DNA from: Polaribacter ponticola
Lineage (GTDB): Bacteria; Bacteroidota; Bacteroidia; Flavobacteriales; Flavobacteriaceae
Assembly (NCBI RefSeq): GCF_026191475.2
Contig: NZ_JAOSLC020000003.1
Span: forward strand, 1,271,001 to 1,335,000
Length of the DNA: 64,000 nucleotides
Direction of reading: 5' to 3'
Made by a program: the position numbers and the translations under genes. How positions within the stretch are numbered: position 1 is the stretch's first letter; every line of letters begins with the position of its first letter. The notes under the pieces were generated by a model, which was given only the letters and a program-made list of their open reading frames with translations, did no database searches and was not told where the DNA came from. Below are positions 33,246 to 41,398 of the stretch, in pieces.

Positions 33246-36200
33246 ATGTACTTAATTTTTGATACAGAGACTACAGGTTTACCAAAAAATTGGAATGCTC
33301 CAATTACAGATACTGACAACTGGCCAAGATGTATACAAATTGCATGGCAACTACATGATGAGATGGGTAATGTGTTAGAGCATAACGATTTTCTAATACA
33401 ACCTGAAGGTTTTAACATACCCTATGATGCAGAAAGAATTCACGGAATTTCTACCGAACTAGCAGAAGAGCAAGGTATTAATCTAAATAAAGGCTTAGAA
33501 CTTTTTAATGAAGCTTTAGGCAAAACAAAATTTATTGTAGGACAAAATGTTGGGTTTGATATTAATATTATGGGATGTGAATTTCATAGACTTGGTATCG
33601 AAAATAATTTAACTACACTCCCTCTTTTAGATACTTGTACAGAGAAAACAGCTACAATGTGTCAAATTTCTGGAGGTCGTGGTGGAAAATTTAAACTACC
33701 AACATTAACAGAATTACACAATCATTTATTTGGTGTAGGTTTTGGTGAAGCACATAATGCAACTGCCGATGTTGAAGCTACAACGCGTTGTTTTTTAGAA
33801 TTAATTCGTCTAAGAGAGTTTACCAAAGAGCAATTAGATGTTGATGTTGATTATTTTAAAAACTTCTCTGAAACAAATCCTAAACCTATTCAAGTAATTG
33901 GTTTAAAACACATCAATTTAAAAAAGGAGAGCGATAAAATTCGTAAACGTCTAGAACAATTAAAAGACGTTAAAGAAACTAAATCTACTTCTGAAGGTTT
34001 AGCTGAATTAAAAGATGTACAATTTGCACACTTACATAATCATACTCAGTTTTCTGTTTTACAATCTACCATGCAAATTGGAAATATTGTAAAAGCGGCA
34101 GCGAAAGACAACATGCCAGCAGTTGCAATGACAGATACCGCAAACATGATGGCTTCATTTCATTTTGTAAGCGCAGTTTTAAACCATAACAAGAAAGCAG
34201 AAACTCCAATGAAACCAATTATAGGTTGTGAGTTTAATGTATGTGAAGATCATAAAAATAAGTCTCAAAAAGACAATGGATATCAAGTTGTTTTGTTGGC
34301 AAAAAACAAGAATGGCTATCATAATTTAGCTAAGATGTCGTCTATAGCTTTTGTAGATGGTTTCTATTATGTACCAAGAATAGACAGAGAAATCATTAAA
34401 CAATACAAAGAAGATGTAATTGTTTTAACTGGTAATTTATATGGCGAAGTACCTAGTAAAATTCTAAACCTTGGAGAAAAGCAAGCAGAAGAAGCATTGC
34501 TCTGGTGGAAAGAAGAGTTTAAAGATGATTTTTATATTGAATTGATGCGTCATAATCAACAGGATGAAACAATTGTAAATGAAACCTTATTAAAATTTTC
34601 TAAAAACCATAACATTAAAATTGTTGCTACCAACAATACATTCTATTTAGAGAAAAAAGATGCAAATGCACATGATATTTTATTGTGTGTAAAAGATGGT
34701 GAAAAACAAGCTACACCAAAAGGAAAAGGACGTGGTTACAGATATGGTTTACCTAACGATGAGTATTATTTCAAATCTTCTGATGAAATGAAAGTACTCT
34801 TTGCAGATTTACCCGAAGCAATTATCAACATTCAAGAAATTGTAGATAAAATTGAAATTTTTACACTAGCTCGAGATGTTTTATTACCTGCTTTTGACAT
34901 TCCTGAAGAATTTAAAGATAAAAAAGACGAAGAAGATGCAGGCAAAAGAGGTGAAAATAATTTCTTAAAACACTTAACCTTTGAAGGAGCTAAAATTCGT
35001 TATGGAGAAATTACAGAATCTATAAAAGAGCGCTTAGATTTTGAATTAGAAGTAATTGAGAAAACGGGATATCCTGGATATTTCTTAATTGTTGAAGATT
35101 TTATTCGGGAAGCTAGGAAAATGGATGTTTCTGTTGGTCCGGGTCGTGGTTCTGCAGCTGGTTCTGTTGTTGCATATTGCTTATGGATTACTAATATAGA
35201 TCCTATAAAATACGATTTACTTTTTGAGCGTTTCTTAAATCCAGAACGTGTATCGATGCCCGATATTGATATTGATTTTGATGATGAAGGTCGTGGTCGT
35301 GTTATGGATTATGTAATTGATAAATATGGTGCAAACCAAGTAGCACAAATTATTACATACGGAACAATGGCTGCAAAATCTTCTATTAGAGATACTGCCA
35401 GAGTTTTAGATTTACCTCTTTTTGAAGCCGATAGAATTGCAAAATTAATTCCTGGAATTAAATTAAAAAATATTTTTGGTGAAGACGCAAAAAGTAAAGG
35501 TAAAGTTGATGGTTTGCGCGCCGAAGAAAAACAATTAGTAGAAGAATTAAAAAACATGTCTTTTGGAACTGATTTAGTTTCAGAAACTATAAACAAAGCA
35601 ACAATTTTAGAAGGTTCTGTTAGAAACACAGGAATTCATGCCTGCGGAGTAATTATTACACCAGGTGATATTACAAACTACGTTCCTGTAGCTCTAGCAA
35701 AAGATTCCGACATGTATGTTACTCAATTTGACAACTCGGTAGTAGAAAATGCTGGTTTGTTAAAAATGGATTTTTTAGGTTTAAAAACACTGACTTTAAT
35801 TAAAGACACAGTTAAAATTGTTAAAGCTAAACATAATGTAGATTTAGATCCAGAGAATTTCCCTTTGGATGATATAAAAACATATGAGCTTTTTCAAAGA
35901 GGTGAAACTGTAGGTGTTTTTCAATACGAATCTCCAGGAATGCAAAAACACATGCGTTCTTTAAAACCAACTGTTTTTGCAGATTTAATTGCTATGAATG
36001 CATTGTATCGTCCAGGTCCAATGGAATACATTCCGTCTTTTATTAACAGAAAACACGGAACTGAAGATATTGAGTATGATTTACCTGCTATGGAAGAATA
36101 TTTGGCAGAAACTTATGGAATTACGGTATATCAAGAGCAGGTAATGTTACTCTCTCAAAAACTTGCCGATTTCACCAAAGGTGAAGCCGATGTTTTACGT

Positions 36201-37586
36201 AAAGCCATGGGTAAAAAACAGATTGCAGTGCTAGATAAAATGAAGCCAAAATTTATTGAGCAAGCTGCAAAAAATGGGCATGATCCAGAAAAATTAGAAA
36301 AAATTTGGAAAGATTGGGAGGCTTTTGCAAGTTATGCCTTTAATAAATCTCACTCTACATGCTATGCATGGATAGCTTATCAAACAGCTTATTTAAAAGC
36401 ACATTATCCTGCAGAATACATGGCTTCTGTTCTTTCTAATAATATGAATGATATTAAATCTGTATCATTTTTTATGGAAGAATGCAAGCGTATGGAATTA
36501 CAAGTTTTTGGGCCTGACTTAAATGAATCTTATTTAAAATTTTCTGTAAATGATGAAGGAGCAGTTCGTTTTGGAATGGCTGCTGTAAAAGGTGTTGGCG
36601 CAGGAGCTGTAAGAGCAATTATTAAAGAAAGAAAAGAAAACGGGAATTATACATCTATTTTTGACTTGGCTAAACGCGTAGATTTAAGAGCGGCAAATAA
36701 AAAATCTTTTGATAGTTTAATTAAAGCTGGAGCTTTCGATTCTTTTACAGATACACACAGAGCACAATATTTTGCTACTGATGAAAAAGGTTTAACGTTC
36801 TTAGAACGTGCTATGAAATTTGGTAGTAAATTTCAAGAAAATGAAAATTCAGCACAAGTTTCTATGTTTGGCGAAGCTTCTACAGTGCAATTTCCAGAGC
36901 CAGATATTCCAGAATGTGAAACCTGGGGAACCATGGAGCTTTTATCACAAGAAAAAGAGGTTATCGGAATTTATATTTCTGCACATCCGCTTGATGATTT
37001 TAAGAACGAAATGAAATTCTGCAACGCTTCTTTAAAATACTTTAAAGCTGATCTAGCAAAATTTGTAAACATGAATTTAGCTTTTGCAGCAATTATAACA
37101 GATGTACAACATAGAGTTTCTAAAGCAGGAAAAGGTTGGGCAATGTTTACTATGGAAGATTATGGTGATAGTAATGAATTTAGGATTTTTGGAGAAGACT
37201 ATTTAAGAATGAAACACTTTTTAGTCCCTAATTCTTTCTTATTTGTTCGTGCTACAATTCAACCAGGCTGGACAAATAAAGAAACGGGAATTGCTGGAGA
37301 ACCAAGATTAAAGTTTACAGAAATGAAACTTTTGCACGACATTATGGATGAATTGTGCAAGAAAGTTACCATTCAAATACCATTAGAAGAAATTACAGCA
37401 AAAACAATTTTAAATTTAGAATCTATCTTAAAAAATAATCCAGGAAAGCAATCTTTAAACTTTACAATTTGGGATAAAAAAGAGAAATTAGAGGTGAGTT
37501 TACCGAGTAGAAATACAAAGGTTCATATTTCGAATGAGTTGTTGAGCTCTTTAGAGAGCCAGCAAATTAAATACAAATTAAATTAA
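33246..37586 (+). CDS. dnaE: DNA polymerase III alpha subunit with fused N-terminal proofreading exonuclease
   Basis: 1446 residues, about 280 longer than E. coli DnaE. Residues 1-200 form a DEDDh exonuclease (MYLIFDTETTGLPKNW, IVGQNVGFDINIMG, EAHNATADVEATTR), then a PHP domain begins at FAHLHNHTQFSVLQS (about 260). The polymerase active site GPGRGSAAGSVVAYCLW and MPDIDIDFDDEGRGRV are present, later helix-hairpin-helix and OB-fold segments. The fused exonuclease supplies 3'-5' proofreading in cis, as an alternative to separate DnaQ. Chromosomal replicase. Confidence 0.95.
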   Translation: MYLIFDTETTGLPKNWNAPITDTDNWPRCIQIAWQLHDEMGNVLEHNDFLIQPEGFNIPYDAERIHGISTELAEEQGINLNKGLELFNEALGKTKFIVGQNVGFDINIMGCEFHRLGIENNLTTLPLLDTCTEKTATMCQISGGRGGKFKLPTLTELHNHLFGVGFGEAHNATADVEATTRCFLELIRLREFTKEQLDVDVDYFKNFSETNPKPIQVIGLKHINLKKESDKIRKRLEQLKDVKETKSTSEGLAELKDVQFAHLHNHTQFSVLQSTMQIGNIVKAAAKDNMPAVAMTDTANMMASFHFVSAVLNHNKKAETPMKPIIGCEFNVCEDHKNKSQKDNGYQVVLLAKNKNGYHNLAKMSSIAFVDGFYYVPRIDREIIKQYKEDVIVLTGNLYGEVPSKILNLGEKQAEEALLWWKEEFKDDFYIELMRHNQQDETIVNETLLKFSKNHNIKIVATNNTFYLEKKDANAHDILLCVKDGEKQATPKGKGRGYRYGLPNDEYYFKSSDEMKVLFADLPEAIINIQEIVDKIEIFTLARDVLLPAFDIPEEFKDKKDEEDAGKRGENNFLKHLTFEGAKIRYGEITESIKERLDFELEVIEKTGYPGYFLIVEDFIREARKMDVSVGPGRGSAAGSVVAYCLWITNIDPIKYDLLFERFLNPERVSMPDIDIDFDDEGRGRVMDYVIDKYGANQVAQIITYGTMAAKSSIRDTARVLDLPLFEADRIAKLIPGIKLKNIFGEDAKSKGKVDGLRAEEKQLVEELKNMSFGTDLVSETINKATILEGSVRNTGIHACGVIITPGDITNYVPVALAKDSDMYVTQFDNSVVENAGLLKMDFLGLKTLTLIKDTVKIVKAKHNVDLDPENFPLDDIKTYELFQRGETVGVFQYESPGMQKHMRSLKPTVFADLIAMNALYRPGPMEYIPSFINRKHGTEDIEYDLPAMEEYLAETYGITVYQEQVMLLSQKLADFTKGEADVLRKAMGKKQIAVLDKMKPKFIEQAAKNGHDPEKLEKIWKDWEAFASYAFNKSHSTCYAWIAYQTAYLKAHYPAEYMASVLSNNMNDIKSVSFFMEECKRMELQVFGPDLNESYLKFSVNDEGAVRFGMAAVKGVGAGAVRAIIKERKENGNYTSIFDLAKRVDLRAANKKSFDSLIKAGAFDSFTDTHRAQYFATDEKGLTFLERAMKFGSKFQENENSAQVSMFGEASTVQFPEPDIPECETWGTMELLSQEKEVIGIYISAHPLDDFKNEMKFCNASLKYFKADLAKFVNMNLAFAAIITDVQHRVSKAGKGWAMFTMEDYGDSNEFRIFGEDYLRMKHFLVPNSFLFVRATIQPGWTNKETGIAGEPRLKFTEMKLLHDIMDELCKKVTIQIPLEEITAKTILNLESILKNNPGKQSLNFTIWDKKEKLEVSLPSRNTKVHISNELLSSLESQQIKYKLN

Positions 37587-37612
37587 TTTTAACGTTGATT
37601 TATAAAAGGTAA

Positions 37613-38920
37613 ATGAATAAAAACAAAAATGGTGTTTGGACAAGTTGGAATGACAATATTAGTTCCAATTACGAATCACTTTATAAAATTACATCAGAAC
37701 AAGAATTACAAGAAATTGTAAAAAAATCTGAAAAAATTCGTGTTTTTGGAAACAAGCAATCTTCTGCAGATATTGCTTCTGGTGTGGCTACTTTGGTTGA
37801 TATGAGAACTTACAATCAAGTTATTCATTTTAACGAATCTGCGAAAACCATTACAGTTCAATCTGGTATTATTTTAGGCGATTTATTAGAAATTATAGAG
37901 AGCAAAGACTGGTGCATTCCTTGTTTACCAGATATTAATACCATAACTATTGGTGGGGCTTTGGCAACAGGAACACATGGCACAAGTGGAAAATTATTAT
38001 CAGAATATGTTATTAATTTTAGAATGGTTTTAGCTGATGGTGCTATAAAAACCATAACAGAAAAAGACAATTTGATAAATGCTGTAAGAGTTTCTTTAGG
38101 GGCTTTAGGGGTTTTGTCAGAAATCACTTTTCAATGCGAACCTCTTTATACTTTGCATATAAAAGAAGGCCCAGAAGATGATACTCTTTGGTTACCCAAA
38201 ATTAAAGAAAGACTTCAGAATCACGATTTTTTAAGAATTCTATGGTTGCCTCACACAGATAAAGGGTATGTAATTATTGGTGATAAAATTGACTCAAATA
38301 CAGCAATAAAAGAAGATTTAGGTCCATCTTATTTAAAACACAGAAGAACTGCCTCAAAAATATTATACAAATATTCGCACGTTTTCCCATGGATAACTGC
38401 AATTGCTAACAAACTTTTATACAAAGGTTTTTTTAGTACTATCAAAGAACACAAAGGTTCTTTATACCAATCCACTGTAACAAAATCTAGAGGTTCTACT
38501 TTAGAATTGGCAGAATGGACAATAGGTTTAGATTTATTTCCACAAGTTTTTGAAGAATTAAAAACAGAAATTAATAAATGGTCTAACAAATCATTTATTC
38601 ATATTCCTATGGATATTCGTTTTGTATATAAAGACAAATCTTGGTTAAGTTATGCTTATCAAAAAGATATAGTTACAATGGGTTGTGTCTCAAGAAATGC
38701 AGCAACAGCAGATACTTACGAGGCTTTTAAAAGTATCGAAAAAATATTTTTAAAACACGGAGGAAAACCTCATTGGGCAAAACGTTTTAAGGCTAAAGAC
38801 AAACAGCTTTCTTTAGTTTACGCCAAATGGGAAGACTTTAAACTTTTAAGAACTAAATTTGATCCAACAAATAAGTTTATGAACCCATATTTGGAAAAAT
38901 TATTCAATATAAAAAGATAA
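37613..38920 (+). CDS. FAD-linked sugar lactone oxidase (D-arabinono-1,4-lactone oxidase family)
   Basis: 435 residues. N-terminal PCMH-type FAD domain (VFGNKQSSADIASGVATLVD, TVQSGIILGDLLEII, ITIGGALATGTHGTSGKL) and a C-terminal ALO domain ending with GKPHWAKRF and FDPTNKFMNPYLEKLF, typical of aldonolactone/alditol oxidases. Oxidises a sugar lactone or polyol using O2 or another acceptor; exact substrate unknown. Follows dnaE and precedes a HAD phosphatase by 4 bp, suggesting co-transcription and a sugar-metabolism role. Confidence 0.85.
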   Translation: MNKNKNGVWTSWNDNISSNYESLYKITSEQELQEIVKKSEKIRVFGNKQSSADIASGVATLVDMRTYNQVIHFNESAKTITVQSGIILGDLLEIIESKDWCIPCLPDINTITIGGALATGTHGTSGKLLSEYVINFRMVLADGAIKTITEKDNLINAVRVSLGALGVLSEITFQCEPLYTLHIKEGPEDDTLWLPKIKERLQNHDFLRILWLPHTDKGYVIIGDKIDSNTAIKEDLGPSYLKHRRTASKILYKYSHVFPWITAIANKLLYKGFFSTIKEHKGSLYQSTVTKSRGSTLELAEWTIGLDLFPQVFEELKTEINKWSNKSFIHIPMDIRFVYKDKSWLSYAYQKDIVTMGCVSRNAATADTYEAFKSIEKIFLKHGGKPHWAKRFKAKDKQLSLVYAKWEDFKLLRTKFDPTNKFMNPYLEKLFNIKR

Positions 38921-38924
38921 AAAA

Positions 38925-39572
38925 ATGTTGCCTAAAGGATTTTTATTTGATTTTGATGGAGTTGTTGTAGATAGTAAAGAAAGTCATTATTCGGCTTGGG
39001 CTTCTGCTTTTAGAGAGTTATTTAATACTGAAATAGCACCATTTCCTAAAGCTCATGCAGGAAAATCGCCAATGATAATTGCAGAATACTTCTGCAGTGT
39101 TATTGGTGAAGAAAAACGTGCTGAAGAACTATTTTTTTTAAAAGATTCTCATCTAGATAAGTATTTTAAAATACCCAAATTACTACCTGGAGTTAGAGAG
39201 TTTACAACCCTTTTATCCGAAGAAAAAATACCTTATGGAATTGCCAGTAATGCAACAAAACAGTTTTTAGAAAACAGTGTTCATCATTTAAACTTAAATT
39301 TTAAAACAGTTTTTGGTGTACAAGATTATATAAAACCAAAACCGGCTCCTGAAGCTTATATTTTATTAGCAGAAACTTTAGGTTTTACCACAGACGATTT
39401 TAAAGATATTTGGGTTTTTGAAGATAGTTTAACAGGTACAAAAGCTGCAAAATTAGCAGGAATGATTCCTATTGGTATTTTAACTGAGCATAATGAAAAA
39501 GAACTAAAGGGAGCAGGAAGTGTTTTAGTTTTTCCAACATTATTGGAAGCTTACGAGCATTTAACAAAGTAA
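38925..39572 (+). CDS. HAD-superfamily hydrolase, beta-phosphoglucomutase-like
   Basis: 215 residues. HAD motif I FDFDGVVVDS near residue 8, motif II GIASNAT near 108, motif III Lys in IKPKPAPEAY near 140, motif IV FEDSLTG near 165. A helical cap follows motif I. Substrate is probably a sugar phosphate; phosphatase rather than mutase activity cannot be decided. Only 4 bp after the lactone oxidase, likely same operon. Confidence 0.88.
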   Translation: MLPKGFLFDFDGVVVDSKESHYSAWASAFRELFNTEIAPFPKAHAGKSPMIIAEYFCSVIGEEKRAEELFFLKDSHLDKYFKIPKLLPGVREFTTLLSEEKIPYGIASNATKQFLENSVHHLNLNFKTVFGVQDYIKPKPAPEAYILLAETLGFTTDDFKDIWVFEDSLTGTKAAKLAGMIPIGILTEHNEKELKGAGSVLVFPTLLEAYEHLTK

Positions 39573-39589
39573 TTTAAAGCTACTTTAAA

Positions 39590-40483
39590 TCAAGAAGTTA
39601 ACTCCCTAAACAGCGTTTCTAAATTTTTATTTTGAGTATTTAAACCAAGAATTTTAAGTCCGTTTTCTTGTGCAAAATCAAAAATTTTGGGGCGCATATC
39701 TTCTTTAGATTCAAAGGTAATATGCCAAGTATAATCGTAATTGTTTTTATAAGAAACTATATTTGGTAATCTTTTTATAAACTGTTCTTCTATCTTATAA
39801 TCGAAAGTAACTTCTATTACTTGTTCATTATCTACCTTAAGGTCAGATAGTTGTTTATCAACCAAAACCTCTCCTTTTTTAATGATGATTACTCGATCGC
39901 AAACTGCTTCTACTTCTTGCATAATATGTGTAGAAAAAAGAACTGTTTTATCTTTTCCTAACTCCTTAATTAATGCTCTAATTTCAACTAACTGATTAGG
40001 ATCTAAACCAGTAGTTGGTTCATCTAAAATTAACACTTTCGGATTGTGTAAAATTGCAGCTGCTAATCCTACTCTTTGCTGATATCCTTTAGATAATTGA
40101 TGTATTTTTTTATGGGCTTCTTCTGTTAAACCTACTTTTTTAATACAAAGTTCTATTTCGCTTTTATCAACATTAAAAATAGTTGCCCGAAATTGCAAAT
40201 ATTCACGCACGTACATATCTGTATATAAAGGATTGTGCTCTGGTAAATAGCCAATATTTTTCTGTGCTTCTATCTGGTTTTGTAAAACGTCTATTTCATC
40301 AACTAAAACAATACCTTCATTTGGTTTAATAAAACCTGTTAAGATTTTCATCATCGTAGATTTCCCTGCTCCATTTGGACCTAAAAAACCTATTATCTGG
40401 CCTCTATCCGCAGAAAAAGAAACATCATTTAATACTTTCTGGTTTTTATAAATTTTTGAAACTGATGTTACTTGTATCGACAT
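39590..40483 (-). CDS. gldA: Gliding motility-associated ABC transporter ATP-binding protein GldA
   Basis: 297 residues. Walker A GPNGAGKST, signature LSKGYQQRVGLAAAI, Walker B VLILDEPTTGLDP and the H-loop STHIM are intact. The C-terminal extension (EEQFIKRLPNIVSYKNNYDY to NLETLFRELTS) is characteristic of GldA. In Flavobacterium GldA works with GldF and GldG in gliding motility; those are not in the window. Alternative: another ABC-2 exporter ATPase. Confidence 0.85.
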   Translation of the reverse strand: MSIQVTSVSKIYKNQKVLNDVSFSADRGQIIGFLGPNGAGKSTMMKILTGFIKPNEGIVLVDEIDVLQNQIEAQKNIGYLPEHNPLYTDMYVREYLQFRATIFNVDKSEIELCIKKVGLTEEAHKKIHQLSKGYQQRVGLAAAILHNPKVLILDEPTTGLDPNQLVEIRALIKELGKDKTVLFSTHIMQEVEAVCDRVIIIKKGEVLVDKQLSDLKVDNEQVIEVTFDYKIEEQFIKRLPNIVSYKNNYDYTWHITFESKEDMRPKIFDFAQENGLKILGLNTQNKNLETLFRELTS

Positions 40484-40531
40484 TTTTACAACGATAGTTT
40501 TATTTTATTAAACAACTAAATTATCTCTTTT

Positions 40532-41302
40532 TTAGTTTATAATATTTGAAGTTTTCAATTTAATTTTTCGAATATTTTTCATCCTATACCAAGTTAATTT
40601 ATGTCTTTGTTTATATACCCATAGACAACCTAAATCTAATAGAAAATAAAAGAGACTTATTCCACTTGGTGGATTATGACTTGGTAAAAAAGAAAATGTA
40701 TTAAAAGCTAATTCTGGCCATTTCCAGCACAAAAAACTTGTGCCAACAATTTCTAAATAAGCTACAGAAACATACATTGTTAGATAAAAAAGACGTTCTC
40801 GTGGTTTATTTCTTAAAATAAACAGTGTTGCTATTGTCATTACAAAACCAAATACATCTCCTCTAAAAACTAAAAAAACGGAAGCATATATAAAAATAAA
40901 AACACTTAAAAAGCTTTCAATTATTTTTCTCTTTTTAAGTATAGCACTAGCTTTAGAAAAATATAAAACACCCGCATAAACTAAAGCATGCCCAAATGGG
41001 ATATAATGAGGTACGTTTTCTAATCTATACGTATACATGCCTAAAACTACAGAAAATAAATATTCGCCAAAAAAACCAATTAAAACACCAGCAATTAAAT
41101 GCTCTTTAGTTCTTTTATTCACTTTCCAATATACTATTGGAAACACAAATAACATACTTAAATTTGCATATAGTTGTGCATTATCTATTATATTATAAAT
41201 GTAAAAACCATCTAAAAATAAACCGTAAGCGATAAATAACCAAAGTAAACCTAAACTTTTAAAAGCTGCATAAAAAGATGATTTTGATGCCAATAAACTC
41301 AT
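40532..41302 (-). CDS. Polytopic membrane protein of unknown function
   Basis: 256 residues with about seven transmembrane helices (for example LGLLWLFIAYGLFLDGFYIY, LIAGVLIGFFGEYLFSVVLG, FLSVFIFIYASVFLVFRGDV). Conserved-looking polar residues within helices (GEYLFS; HYIPFGHALVYAG; EIVGTSFLCWKWPEL) suggest an enzyme or transporter, and the layout recalls carotenoid-related or heparan-type membrane proteins, but I do not recognise a family with confidence. Same strand as gldA, 48 bp upstream. Confidence 0.65.
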   Translation of the reverse strand: MSLLASKSSFYAAFKSLGLLWLFIAYGLFLDGFYIYNIIDNAQLYANLSMLFVFPIVYWKVNKRTKEHLIAGVLIGFFGEYLFSVVLGMYTYRLENVPHYIPFGHALVYAGVLYFSKASAILKKRKIIESFLSVFIFIYASVFLVFRGDVFGFVMTIATLFILRNKPRERLFYLTMYVSVAYLEIVGTSFLCWKWPELAFNTFSFLPSHNPPSGISLFYFLLDLGCLWVYKQRHKLTWYRMKNIRKIKLKTSNIIN

Positions 41303-41351
41303 GTTGTAAAAGTAGGAAAGTAATTTTGTAATTTCTATTTTGATTTAAAAA

Positions 41352-41379
41352 AAATGACTCAAATTTCTTTGAGTCATTT
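41352..41379. terminator. Terminator after the barrel/GLPGLI operon
   Basis: AAATGACTCAAA (41352-41363) pairs with TTTGAGTCATTT (41368-41379), loop TTTC, flanked by A-rich sequence giving a T tail on the minus strand. Confidence 0.8.
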
Positions 41380-41398
41380 AATTATTTTTTAATTGTTT

